Assembly: GCA_948099385.1 (NCBI GenBank)
Contig: CANUEZ040000198.1
Location: forward strand, 2,618,501 to 2,682,500
Source: Fasciola hepatica
Lineage: Eukaryota > Platyhelminthes > Trematoda > Plagiorchiida > Fasciolidae
Direction: 5' to 3'
DNA length: 64,000 bases
Shown here: piece after piece, positions 12,240-23,429 of the stretch
How the letters are laid out: every line of letters starts with the position of its first letter
Position numbering within the stretch: position 1 is the first letter of the stretch
Made by a program: the position numbers and the translations under genes
Notes under the pieces: model-generated
Databases searched by the model: none
Seen by the model: only the letters and a program-made list of their open reading frames with translations
What the model was told of the DNA's origin: nothing

Positions 12240-12859
12240 TCTTGGGAGGTAGCGTCAGTGTGGTGTGTCGAGTCCCTTAGGACATCCTCCATTTCATTGG
12301 TCTCCATCGGTTTCCCACCTCTCACCTGTGTCCCCAAAAATATGAAGCACGCATGTGCGGCCACACCTCGGCGAACCGCTAAACAGGGCGTTAAATAAGT
12401 TTTAGGGTAACTAAGGCCTTAATTTCTAGAAAAAAGACGACGTTCGGTATGCCGGGACAGGTACTCCCTAATGGGCGGACAAGATCTACCGACTCATGGG
12501 CTACACAGTAAATCTATCCAACCCACCCAACCTGGTATTCCCGAATGGGCAAATTAGCCGAACAACAGGCCACCGGCTCATGTGGAACAATTCTGCTGCA
12601 CTCTTGGTTGCATTTGGATGTGCAAAGGCTGAAAGAAGATGATCTGTATACAGGATGGATGAGTCACCGTTAATTCAATTTATACTGCTGACTAGGCAAT
12701 CGAGTAATACAACATACCTGAATAGTGCTGGAAACATCGCCACGCACAAGTTTCCATAGAGAACCTTTATGAATAATTTAGAAAACATGCGATCCGATCA
12801 TGCCAAGGCTTGACCGGCAGGTGACGCTCCTCGTGCTTCAGTGGTCGCGGTGTTGAGAC
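12240..12859 (+). other. Probable 5' region of the first LINE
   Basis: This stretch is richer in G+C than its surroundings and has no long frame. It lies directly upstream of the endonuclease remnant in the same orientation, so it is probably the element's untranslated leader. I see no copy of it elsewhere in the window, and the element's 5' end cannot be placed exactly. Confidence 0.3.
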
Positions 12860-13800
12860 AACAAACTGGAATACTGAACTGTCGGAAACAGGCTTGTGCA
12901 ACCTGTTGGAATGTGAGGACTCTACCGTAGGTTGGCAGCCTCACAATGAGGACGCCGATGAACTAAAACTAAAACATCTGCATGGCCTGTTTCTCAGAAT
13001 TCCGCATACTTAACTGTGGCACTCGGCGCATAAATATTCCAGGACAAGAGACGGATTGCTAGCTTCATAGTAGCGACAAGGCAGACCAATTCGCGAGCCA
13101 CGATTTCACATTCGAGACTATCAGTAAATGCAAAAGCTTTTGGATCGCTTGGGAGCCGATTTCCCTAAGACTTCCTTCTGCACGTCTCGGGGGCTTTCCG
13201 GAACTTCGACAGTGATTGCGATGATGAATTGGACGCCAATATCTAAGAGATATTCAATGAAATCGAGAAATGTGACATTCTGTCCATCGCTTGGAACTGG
13301 ATTGCTCTAACAAGTCCCTCGGATGAGTCAACGCGAGATATTTTAGGAAAAGACGCTTACCAGAATGGATCTCTGAAGACTCGTCCAAGTTCTCAGCCAA
13401 CACAAACGAAGCCCAAATATATGGAAAGGTCGAGAACTACAGACTACAACGGGGATCTTCGCTCTCCGTAAGGCCTGATTTTACGCGATACTTGATCGAC
13501 GTGGCTGAAACCGTGGAGACTGCAGCATGGATTAGTGATTTTAACAGGCTATTCCACCTCATTCCCAACGCATCGGATATGCGTTGCAAGTGAAAACCGT
13601 TTCTTTGCAGAGCAGCCGGCCATCTTGTACCTGAGCACAACAGAAAAATAAAGTGATGAGTAGAGCAGGTCGATAGGTGGCTCAGTCGACCATGGACACA
13701 CAAACTCCAGTTCTCGCGGAGCAGTACAATGTCGGCTGCGATATGGTAATACTTTCGACGAAACTAGTTTCGAACCGGCATGAAAGTCAACACTCATCTA
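12860..13800 (+). mobile_element. LINE fragment 1: APE-type endonuclease and linker
   Basis: This is a decayed non-LTR retrotransposon of the craniofacial-development-protein-2-like type common in flukes. Frames show LEYWN with WNVRTL and TMRT near 12,870-12,960, then GSLGSRFP/AWEPISLRL-like residues near 13,145. SIAWNWIALTSPSDES at about 13,278-13,333 stands where a GDWNAQ-type catalytic motif is expected, followed by TRDILGK. The linker before the polymerase follows: AETVETAAWISDFNRLFHLI with PNAS at 13,500-13,575, then a C-terminal WTHKLQFS-like run near 13,695. Several stops and frameshifts break it. The reverse transcriptase is missing, so it is truncated after the linker. No unit B counterpart was found. 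Confidence 0.65.
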
Positions 13801-15419
13801 ACTTCTTTCAGAAGCTTATAGCCCGATAGTCAATTGTTCAAAAAAGTTTTCTTTGAATTTTAGGCCTCTGGGATTGGAGACTTCCATGATCATCGCTTGA
13901 TCACCATCCGTCACCTGTTCCTTTTCATTTACAATTATCGCATTAGAACTTATCGCATCCCCTGGAACTATCCAATGCGCATCTATAATGTATAATTTCG
14001 CACTTTTTCCATCTGACAAAATGAAATGCATCGGGGGAACTCACGGAACCTGGCTTTCTTCTTACTAGTAGTTTCCCCCTATTCATCTCATTTTCGCGAA
14101 AATCACTGTGCTCTTTTTCGACTGATAGTTGAGTTTGCTAGCCTAATGGAATCCTCGATGCAATACAATGAAATAGAGGTTTGTTCTGTTCAGATAACCA
14201 TTACCATGCATTGTGTGTGGTTGCTTTGATTGCTATCTCAAAGCGGCAATCTCACAAGGTAATAATGGAGGAGAAGTGAGTATGATACGAAAACCACGTT
14301 ATTGGAATTAGATCGATGGAGAAAGTTTGCGGATGCAATGGCCGAACTAATCGCAGCATCAAGCCATATCTCTCATAGTATCTAACCCTTGAGTGGCAGG
14401 GTCTCTTGAACCTCGCCTAGAAAGTTTAACTTGCCCTACAAGAGCAAATCTATTAGTTAGACTTTCGATTCAGTAGTAGTATGCAAGGATCAGTGTCTCC
14501 CGTGGGATTTGCTCGTGTTTGATCTTCAAAAAACAAAAATAGAGGGAACTCCATGAGTACAATGACTCAATGAATGCAACAACAGGACCATACAAATGCA
14601 TTATTCGAACTCCAGTATGACTGTTAACAGCCTTCTAACTTCACTGCTCCTCCTCAACGAAAGGAACACTGTCGCCAGTGTTATTTACCACTTCACTACA
14701 CACAAACTGAGTGTATTCGATTCTCATTATGAAGGACATTTTACAAGACCACGGTCACTCAATGAATTACAAGACCTCCCATTCCGCTTGGTCCGTTAGC
14801 AGGGTCACAGAAAAGAGAACTATTATTGGTGCATACGTTGCCGGTAACTGTGTATCTGCCTTTGTGCGTGCCATCGTGTGGGTAATTTGCCAAACTGTGG
14901 TGAAGTGGCAGAAGTGGTCCGACTGCAAACGAGCTTATTAGAAATGTGATTGATTAGACACGTACATCAAAGGACCGTATGCGAATGAGCATCAATATAG
15001 TCAGTTGAGTACGAATCAATACGAGTACGAAACAAACGAGAGTGGATGGCACAGTGAGGAAGAGGAAATATTCAGCTTGGTAGAAATTCCGGACCTGGAC
15101 AGTCATGCGTTGGAAAACGTTTCTATACTCGGTCTACGATGCAACCTGCTCACAGCAGACAGTTATCCACCAAGGTCTTGCTCGGTACCACACCTGAACT
15201 ATTTCACACTTATAACGATCTCCACCCTTTATTGTTATGCACCATACACAATGATGTGAAGAAAGAGAACCGAAGTGCAATCTTCTTGACTGTAGGGCCG
15301 TTCATTGTGTTCGCCAACTAAGAATATCGCATACCCGGGAGCTTGTGCTGCATATCCGCTCAACAACTTGAAGGCTCCGTTATACAGCAACGAAATTCCG
15401 GTCCGTTGGCCAAATTCCA
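13801..15419. other. No recognised gene; weak open frames
   Basis: Open frames of 60-84 codons are scattered here: minus strand 13,816-14,031, plus strand 14,026-14,229, and 15,005-15,259 with an acidic start (SGWHSEEEEIFSLVEIPDLD). None matches a family I know. The last part may hold the start of the downstream gypsy gag. There is no counterpart in unit B. Confidence 0.35.
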
Positions 15420-15442
15420 TTTTCTAGTCTGTGGTCCCAGTA

Positions 15443-17170
15443 GGAAATTCGTGATTTCGTCCCGACACTAAAAACACAAGATCAGAAGTGTTACTTTGGT
15501 GACCAATCAAGGATCCAATTGAAGAAACTCGTCATTGCCGATATGCGTCACCGAGGCGGCAGATGAAAGTTCTCCTGATGACCTACCTCACGTTTGCCGA
15601 GGCCCGGTTGACGCGCGAGCAATCCGTTGACGTACTCGATAAGACGGCTGAACAGTCCGTACTGTACTTCCAATACGTTTGCCATCCCGTTTCACAGCCG
15701 ATCAAAGAGATGACTATCTAACACAAACTCAGTGCAAATCCACCTACGCTCCATGTACCACATCCGTCATGCAGTATGCTGTTCTTGTGGTTAAAATGTC
15801 CTATTCGCAAGGTGTGCCGCTAATCACAGTGCAATGTGACGATTGCCACCTCTTAGGATCCGAAAAACGATGACAATCCGGTATACACACTGAAGATTTC
15901 GAGTGAATCGTGTACAGATCACTCCAGTTTCACCGAGGCATGGGACGTCGATACATGTCGAGTATCGGGAGCTGCTTGTCCATTATTCGGAAATCCGTAT
16001 TTGACACGATTCTACCCAGTATACCCATATAACACACTGATGTGCGCATTCACGGTGTTACTCATCGTCGACTTCCACTGTTGCGCGAGACTACATTGAT
16101 GGCTCGTTTGGAAAGTGAATATATTCTGATACACTTCCCGATTTCCATAGACAGTCCCTTGATGTAATTTTTTGCGGCCCCGAGTACATTGGAGCAATGG
16201 GCAACAATCCGAAAGGCATCCAGTATTCCGGTGGATCAGATTGTTCTCCCGCAGTTGTTCGTACAATGCTCGAATAACGAAAGCGCCATGGCACTTGAGC
16301 CCGCGAAGTTGTCAGTGGGTGGTGATGCGGATCTCCTGAAGCACTCAGTGTTGCCGTATGGTCAGAGCAAAGGTGTTCTGAAGATGCTATCTCAAATGGA
16401 ACAAGACGGTGTCATTGTGTGTGTGTCTCAATCCACTTGGGTGACTCCGATTGTGGTGGCGATGGTAAGTGATGCGGTAACCAGCGACTATTCTTGAATC
16501 CATGTTCAAAAAGATGCTCGGCAACCACGGTGGAACCGAAGAACTGCCGGAAATGCATGCTCGACAGCAAGCGTTCCTCAAAAATTGATCTGGCTAATGC
16601 ATGATTGTTGTTGTTGTTTGGTTGCACTGCTTTCAGGCAACTTGGGTGTGAATAAAATGAAGTCACTGGCTTGACAGATGTGTTGGTGGCCAAAATTGGA
16701 TGCGGACAATTGCACTGTGACAATGAACCCGTAGTCCGAAAGCAGAGGTTTCACGCAGACTTTTTGTCTCATTCGTGAACGAACATCACGCCCGTGTACT
16801 GAGTGACTCCCATTTCAAATGGTTAGAAGTATTCCTGATCAGTTTACCAAACAACGTGTTTGTAATACAGGTTTCACGGGAGCGCCTTAGCTGAGAAGCA
16901 ACACGTCGAGTACTGGTCACCGACAACAAGGGTCCATTTATTCCTCCAAACGAAACGACGACCACAGCGGCCGAGCCATATTCACCAGAAGGAGAGCCGA
17001 AATAACTAGAAGCTCTTGAATGAGGAGAGGTGTGATGATTTAGCGAGCGACACACATGATAAGGCCAAGTTCATTTTTGTTGCCGCAATGGCGTTCAGGA
17101 TCATCAACCAATTATGATCACCGCGGACGGGTAGAGCTGAAGCCCTATGTGATTGAGCAAATCCTTATAT
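15443..17170 (+). mobile_element. Ty3/gypsy retrotransposon 1, unit A copy
   Basis: This is a decayed gag-pol. Gag is seen as EIRDFVPTLKTQDQKCYFGD with QSRIQLKK (15,443-15,540), then LTYLTFAEA-like and LDKTAEQSVLYFQ residues. A collapsed zinc-knuckle region lies at 15,740-15,860 and a protease region with many stops at 15,880-16,170. The reverse-transcriptase N-terminus at 16,310-16,500 reads LPYGQSKGVL, EQDGVIVCVSQSTWVTPIVV. Compared with the unit B copy it lacks about 1.0 kb covering the polymerase palm to RNase H (breakpoint near 16,605) and about 0.5 kb of integrase (breakpoint near 16,935). The element cannot be autonomous. Confidence 0.7.
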
Positions 17171-17470
17171 GCATGGTAATTTATACAAATCAGTTCTGGA
17201 ATGAAATAATTGTGCTATTCCGCAGCATTGGCATTCTTGCTATTTCGGATTACGTGGTTTCGGTTGGGAGCAATTACAACACATCCTATCAGCATGGATG
17301 TTGCATATATTACAAGAAAACGTTTTTTTCTCTCTCGCTCTCTCTTTCTCGCTGGTCTGACTTGAGACTAATCATTTAAACTGGAAATCGTAACAGAGTT
17401 TCGGTGGTTATCAATGTGTAGTTGAGTTTTACATGATGCAGTATCATGTGAAGCACGCAGCTTTGGTTCA
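17171..17470 (+). repeat. Gypsy 1 3' region, unit A copy
   Basis: This matches 44,605-44,905 (shared words such as tacaaatcagttctggaat and tacatgatgcagta). It follows the pol end in both units and is probably the 3' untranslated part or LTR. A pyrimidine tract at 17,322-17,352 replaces a shorter one in unit B. Confidence 0.6.
17322..17352 (+). repeat. Poly-pyrimidine (TTTCTCTC) tract
   Basis: About 30 bases of T and C with CTCTCTC runs. It is a simple-sequence expansion inside the gypsy 3' region. The unit B counterpart near 44,772 is much shorter. Confidence 0.75.
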
Positions 17471-17792
17471 ATGAAATAATCTGCATTGAAGTAGTACAGT
17501 GTCTACTCATGAACCACATATTATGCATTGCCGGTCATTCTTGTCAAGAGTATCTTCAGAGGTCTTCAGTATTCAACAACATGCATTACGCTGTTTAAAC
17601 TGCTTTCAAATTGCGAGAATGTACGATTGACTTTATTCATTGCTTGTACTCTGATTTAGTATTCAGTGGATTACCAAGCTGTTCCAAATGTATAAGTCCA
17701 TATTCGTCTGTATTTCTCTCAAGAATATTGGAGTTGAAATAAGCGCTTTAGTCTAATTATGTTGAAACTAATATTTGGTGGAAAATCACCAG

Positions 17793-17825
17793 CTTTCTTC
17801 AACATTCGTGTGGTCAACACCCTCT
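17793..17825 (+). CDS. Candidate 33-nt exon, phase 1 at both ends
   Basis: This is bounded by atcaccag on the left and GTAAGA on the right. Read in phase 1 it encodes FFNIRVVNTL plus split codons at both ends. Joining its final T to the first two bases of the next candidate (17,960) gives an intact serine codon. Very short symmetric exons are known in schistosome micro-exon genes, so the size is plausible for a fluke. The protein is not recognised. Confidence 0.3.
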
Positions 17826-17959
17826 GTAAGATTAAGTGTGGAGTTCTTTTCAGCAAGAACAGTATCAACTACTCATTTCATATTGGATTCAACTGACTGA
17901 GTTTAACTGTTATGTACGAGTTTGCATTCTTTCCAATCAAACGATGTACTATTGGTCAG

Positions 17960-18013
17960 CTTCCGCAACGGAATCAGTTGGACTCAAAACTAGGATACAC
18001 ACAGCTTTCGCCA
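17960..18013 (+). CDS. Candidate 54-nt exon, phase 1 at both ends
   Basis: This is preceded by attggtcag and followed by GTAAGTTG, a near-consensus donor. In phase 1 it reads SATESVGLKTRIHTAFA without a stop. Its last base joins in frame to the 141-nt candidate at 18,116 across a 102-nt intron. The length is a multiple of three. Function unknown. Confidence 0.35.
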
Positions 18014-18115
18014 GTAAGTTGAAACTACCAGCTTTCAAAGAAAATCAAAACATGGGTGACCGAATGTAAGGGTATCTGTTTTTCACTCAATCGCTTGTAA
18101 ACCGAAATTCTGTAG

Positions 18116-18256
18116 TTTGGGGTGAAAGTGAGTTGCACATTGGTGACCTCCGAACAGGGACAGTGCAGGATCGGGTGAACCTCACCAAGCTGTTTCCATA
18201 TCATCCGCTTTCACTAGTCCATCCTACTATGCGTGGACCACCTGTCTGTTATAGTA
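18116..18256 (+). CDS. Candidate 141-nt exon, phase 1 at both ends
   Basis: This is preceded by a pyrimidine-rich stretch and aattctgtag, and followed by GTAAGTTG, the same eight bases as the previous donor. In phase 1 it is open for 46 codons (start WGESELHIGDLRTGTVQDRV, end MRGPPVCYS). Codon third positions are richer in G and C than the surroundings. No domain was recognised. The gene would be cut off on the right by LINE sequence from about 18,290. Confidence 0.4.
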
Positions 18257-18289
18257 GTAAGTTGCGCTAAGTTACCTCGACAACCATAG

Positions 18290-21200
18290 GAGCATCAGTT
18301 GAGACGAGACAGAATACTTGCAACCAGCAGACCTCACACGACAGACCAGAAGAAGTTCTTTCACGGGTGCTTCGGTCAAGTACTGGTGTTGGGTTAGCAC
18401 CCCACTATCTTCTGGGTCAGACGTTTGACTCAGTGAATACGGAAAGAGTATCCAAGTAAAATCTATTTTTCCGTTGTGGGCAGTCAACAAGAATGATATG
18501 CCTAAAAATATCCATCGTTTCTTCGGGAAACACAGTTCGTATTTCTCTGCTCTTTAACTTTCTCAACCCAATTCGGAAAAGATATGAGAGGCCACAATGA
18601 GTCGTGAACGTGGAGTTCTCAATCTCGGTACGGGTAACAAATAAGAGACAAGAAAAACAGAATCGATTCTCCAATCTAAGCTTTCGTCTCACTCAGCTGC
18701 TTCCAGCATCCGCACGCATTGACACTCGGGGCAACAGTCTGCCCTACCTGGAAGTCCTCAGTCTTCTACCATGGATGTGAGTTATGTCCTCGAAACACGC
18801 ATTCAAGACCCAACTTTAGTGGTAAAAATTCACTCTCTAAACTGGCTTTCCCGTTTCACTCTTCGCATGCCGGGTGATTCAGTGTCTAGTGCTTGTGGTC
18901 AGGCTAGCGTTGGCACCGTACTCGGCAGGAAAACTGAGCGTGCACTGCTCGACTGGATTCCAATGAGCAGTCTTCCGTTTGCGGTTCGGGTGAATGGTTA
19001 CATACTGGAAAACAGCACTAGACTAAAGCTTAGATGCCTGTTTGTTGTTTTAATGTATGCCTCCAAATGACTGACTCATCTGAGGCTAGAGACGCAAATT
19101 ACCATGAGTTGTATCAATTGCTCCGTAGCGTGCGTTGAACGGACATCATGGATGTTGTTGGTGAACTCAGTGTTCAAGTTGTAAGTCTATAGGAGACAGA
19201 GAGAAATAAAGGAAACCGTTTTGACATTTCAGTAGACCGAACCGATGAGGGTGACTGACTCATTCAACTATGTTTCGCCTATGGACTTTTCCTAGCGAGA
19301 GGATAGTTATCGAACGAAATGCGCAACCGAGTAACCTGACACCCTGCTGAGTCTTCACAGCTTTGGACTCAGATAGACCATTTTGCTGTCGGTTACCGCT
19401 AACGCGGATCAACTAGCAACTGCTGATCATTTTTGTCCACGTCTATTGACAATGATCACACAGTGGTTTGTGTAAAATTAAGTCTACCTCTCGTCGGTGG
19501 CTGAAATGACACCAAAGCCAATAGTCCTCGGTGGCCGCCACTGGGCGATATCAAAGGATCTCTTTCCTAGCAGAAATATTGTAAAATTCAAGATTGACCC
19601 TTTCTGTTTTCTTTCAATGTATTCTCTCTGTTATAATACAAAGCTGTAGCGTACATGATACCACTCGGATGAAAAATTGAACTACGTTCTATGCGTTCTT
19701 GAAGTTCTCACTTCTCAGTAGTTCTGTGAGGGTTCAGCCTATTCAATCCATCGGGTAATATATTTGGCGTCGCGCAATGGATTCAAACCATAATTTCTTC
19801 TGAAATGCAAACTCTTGATGTGAGTTCCATATCTCAGCCGGTTGACGACTACATGGGGTGTTTCAGTATTTGGTATTTGGCCCGAAAGCATTTCGATGAT
19901 GCGAAGAGAGAGGACTGTGTATGCAATTAGTTTTGTGAATCCCCATACATTTTCCGAACCTTGTCTTGCCATTGACACTCCCTTCGATATCACAACTGTT
20001 CACGTGATTGCCAGATGAGTAATAAGCAAAGTGCAGCGGGCTCTAATTGAGGCTGCTACTGCTGCCCATGATACAACAACCAGGTACTAACAGAAGCGAT
20101 AGATATCTGCACCCTCAGCTGAGCTGTGAGATGCTCGCCGATCGATTTCTCCGGATTCGACATATGATGGAACACAGAGGTGCCTTAAACGCTAACTGAT
20201 TCGAAGCCTGAGAGACGGCCGTCAGTAGTGGTGGATAGGGAAGTACAGGGAGGTGGAAAAAGCTGCAGTGGTTGGCAGCAGCTGCCGTGTTATCCGACTA
20301 AACTGAAACACTCGTCTTCGAAAGCCAGACTTTATTGAACTGCTCTAAGAGACAAAGGGCTGACTGACTCAAATTCAGGATCTTCGTCTAGTCCGTTGGC
20401 AGAAGCATTTAAAGAAAGCAGTTCAATTGGCCTTAATCTCCGACAGGCTTGTTAAGAAACGTCATAGCTCAAACTGTGGTTGTAGATACCGGTCCTCTGT
20501 CAGATTCGGAGGTTCTTCTTAGGCTAGGCCATCTAAATGACAGGAGTGTGCTTGACCGGATGAGTTGCTACCGTCTAGTTCCTAGGATGATGGATCATAA
20601 TTGGTATTGGAGTCGATTCGGAAGGTCACAGGGAACAAATTCCAAAGAGTTGGATTGAATTTGTCATTGGGCCAATTAACAAGAAGGATGGTGATTCCTC
20701 TTGTGGTAACCACCCGTGAGTGAGTTTGGTTAGCATCACATCTGTAATACTTGCATTTAGCATTCCCCACTACTCATCAATCACTCGAGAACAGTGCCCG
20801 AGCGAGAATCAAGATGGGTTTAGAATTGATCGATGTTAAATTGATCATATCTTTACTCTCCGTCAAATTTCCGAACACAAGCACATATTTTGTAGGCCAA
20901 ATGGACTCCTTCTTCTTGCTCTCCAAGTGGTCTTTGACTCAGTTGACCACAAAGTTCTCTGACTTTGCCTCTTGTTGAAGGGTGTACCAGAGAAATTCCG
21001 TTCCACCAAAAAGCCCGTTTTATGTGAACAGCCTAGGTCGTGTTAAGTTTTACGGTTCTCCTTCACATGAGTTCACCACGAGAATTGGTGTTCATCGAGA
21101 GTACACCCCTCTCCCTTTCTCTTCACCTTCGTGATTGATACGGCCCTAGAAACAGCACTTCTTTTAGGTGATGATAGTGGTATCAAACGTGGAAAGATGT

Positions 21201-21570
21201 TAGACCTTTAATATGCGGGTGACATCGTTCTCCTTTATGAAGATCCAGGTCAGTTGCAAGCTTTTATGAGCAGCATGAATAACTGTGTAACAATGATCGG
21301 TATGCGTTTTTCAAGATGCTGTTGCAGGATTGAGTTGGTCCAACTCTAAACCGTTCAAGATCTGGAGAACCGTAGACTTGGTTGAAAGGTTGTTGTATAA
21401 GTTGTATAAGTAATCTTGATGAATTAAAACGAACTCCGTGACTGTGGTTTGAAAGCATCGGAGTGATCGTTACGGCATAAATAGATCATATCTAACAGAA
21501 AATGGTGGTATCTTCTAACATCTGTTACTAATTAGGGTGGTTACAATTATTGGTTTGTAAACGGGTGCAA
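18290..21570 (+). mobile_element. LINE 2, unit A copy, broken
   Basis: Non-LTR retrotransposon with an APE-type endonuclease and reverse transcriptase, about 80-83% identical by eye to the unit B copy. The leader is 18,290-18,770. The endonuclease (18,771-19,560) starts LETRIQDPTLV, where the catalytic Glu is kept. It shows LLDWIPMSS and later TQIDHFAV and DNDHTVVCVKL. The pre-polymerase linker is at 20,040-20,440. The polymerase follows: GPLSDSEVL (20,480), then FDSVD retained near 20,935 and KGVPEKFRS. FLFTFVID is at about 21,115 and YAGDIVLLYEDPG at 21,212-21,250, where YADD is expected. Many stops and frame changes. Compared with unit B, about 1.1 kb of the C-terminal region is missing near 21,385. 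Confidence 0.8.
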
Positions 21571-21574
21571 ATCG

Positions 21575-22205
21575 TGGTCAATGCAACGTAATCCAGTCGT
21601 TCTATCATTTTTTGACAGCGATGGAATCAGGATAGGCATGAAAACGTCAAGAAACAGGTTTATGTTTCTCTGGGATAAGAAAGGGAGCCATACACAGACT
21701 GCTGATCACAGTGCTCCAAAATGCCAGAATGTCAAAACCGTCTGGCAAGAAATCGAGAACAACTTCAGATCTACCAGATCAGTCGGATTTGATGTGCGTT
21801 ACACCATCAGAGGCTGTCCTCACCTTGTATTGTGTTCTTTAATGTGGAAAGCACTCAAAGTTCCCAGAGAGATAAGGCCTGTATCCAAACTATTGTTTGA
21901 CCGAAAATCTTGGATACGGGTCACAAGGCTGTCCACGCTAAATTCAAGTCAAGCAAAGTGAATACTCTATGCACCTGGAGAATTTAAAACACTGGTTATA
22001 AATACCAGTTTGCCAAATAGTAACCGGACAATAGCAATGCATAGCGCGGGAATTGTCATCTCCCTTGGGGGTTTAACAACTGGAGGTAGTCCTCCAGCTA
22101 GTGTGCATGCCTCTCTTAATCCCGTCGCGTATATTTGTTTGCCCCTTGCCTGCCTGCTTGTGCTCGTTACCCTATTTCTCGGGATATTTGATCTTCCTTG
22201 AATAA
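21575..22205. other. Segment present only in unit A, with a 126-codon frame
   Basis: Unit B goes from about 51,290 to about 51,460 with short unrelated DNA where unit A has this 0.63-kb segment. It contains a plus-strand frame of 126 codons (21,581-21,961), basic and Ser/Arg-rich, starting MQRNPVVLSFFDSDG. A second frame of 63 codons (22,010-22,201) has a hydrophobic C-terminus. An overlapping minus-strand frame of 90 codons (21,967-22,239) is also open. None is recognised. Confidence 0.4.
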
Positions 22206-22537
22206 TTTGTACACTATGGTCAGAATATAGGAAATGCACATTTAGGTAGACTACTGAACTTCTTAGCTCGAGCGAGTCCTTATCATAAAGATGTGTTAGA
22301 GCTTGAAAGATTGCATGTAGAATATCTTCTTCAAATTTATCGCTTTGTGTCTCTTATTGATAGCTGCAAACAAAACTGTGCCAATTTTAATTCTCATTAA
22401 CTAGGCACTAAAATACATCGAACGAAATGTAGATACCTCGCCTTACTCGACTGAAAGATCCAGTTGCTCTCATCGAATTTATCCGATTGCATGCACGCGT
22501 GAGTACAGATAAACACACAATATTACAGATGCAAGCC
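22206..22537 (+). repeat. Duplicated segment matching 51,440-51,760
   Basis: This shares long words with unit B, such as gtgttagagcttgaaagatt and atttatcgctttgtgt. It has no coding frame of note. It ends at an AT microsatellite, and beyond it the two units differ by about 1.6 kb. Confidence 0.65.
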
Positions 22538-22563
22538 ATATATATATATATATATATATATAT
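22538..22563. repeat. (AT)n microsatellite
   Basis: Thirteen AT units at the point where unit B carries about 1.6 kb of extra DNA, including a much longer AT run. Confidence 0.9.
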
Positions 22564-22784
22564 TTCTACCAATGGAACGGAGGGATTGATGATCAAACAC
22601 CGATTATGTCAGTTTAACATATACCCCAACGGTCGTGTTTCTGAAGTAAAAAAGGAACGAAATCACTTGTGACAGTGCATACTCGACCGTTGATGAACTT
22701 TAGGATACCATGCCAGCATCACCGATGAGGGAGGTTAGTAAAGACCAGTGGCACCTTCTGCATGCGAGACGACTCCTGATCCAT

Positions 22785-23210
22785 TGTCTGTTCACCTCAT
22801 GAGATGGAAATGCCTCACTCGCAAAACGTATCTACTCCAGCTAGCGCTTGCTTCACTAATAAAATATTTTAATTAGGGACAAGCCAGTACAGCAGCATCA
22901 AACAAGAAATTCTTTGTAGTTCCCACGTAGCACATTTTATCCATTTGCGGAATGATTCATAACCTGTATTCATTCCGAACAGTAGACACGGTGTTCGAAG
23001 AATTCCGAATGGTTCAAAAATTCTGATCACTTGTGTCCCTGAAGCAGGAGAAGAATGAGATGACAGTTTAGCTCTTCTTTACTTATCGTGCAGAGTGGTA
23101 CTAACTGCCTTATCTCAGGTTCAGGCCATGTGGTCGATAAATGAAGTCAACGATCGCCCTAATACATCCGATTTACGGTGAATTTTCAATACATGCGCGA
23201 CTTACAGAAA
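22785..23210 (+). repeat. R6 repeat, copy 1
   Basis: One of three copies (also 26,565-26,940 and 53,590-54,015). It is about 95% identical to the unit B copy. In unit B a 92-codon frame is intact (residues MRWKCLTRKTFLLQL and CGMIHNLYSFRTVDTVFEEF), but here indels and stops break it. The helical LTRKT.LLQLALAS segment faintly recalls the start of a tyrosine-recombinase core, which I regard as weak. Confidence 0.6.
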
Positions 23211-23429
23211 GGAATTGCTTGAGTTTTCCAATTCGAAAGAGAAGACCACGCTCTGATTAGTATGACATTGTATCTGGATTATAGGACAAAATTGACTAGA
23301 AACGCCATTAAAATGAGACTAAAACTGTGAAGCAAAGCAACTCGTGCACACAAATGACGTAAGAATATCGTCGAAGGTCGGTGTCTGAATTTCCCCGATG
23401 CATTCAGGAGATTCAAATCTGGGTAGTTC

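Larger units (their letters stand above)
17471..18289. other. Unit A-only spacer with candidate exons
   Basis: This 0.8-kb stretch lies between the gypsy tail and the second LINE. Unit B has only about 0.35 kb of dissimilar DNA there (44,906-45,260). The stretch carries three small candidate exons, listed separately. The rest shows no motif. A word of the form gttgaaacta...ccagctttc occurs twice (17,761 and 18,019), hinting at a small internal duplication. Confidence 0.4.

Noticed and set aside
13816..14229. Minus- and plus-strand frames of 67-71 codons proposed as small genes
   Set aside because: They lie on opposite strands, overlap slightly, have no motif, and are about the length expected by chance in this composition.
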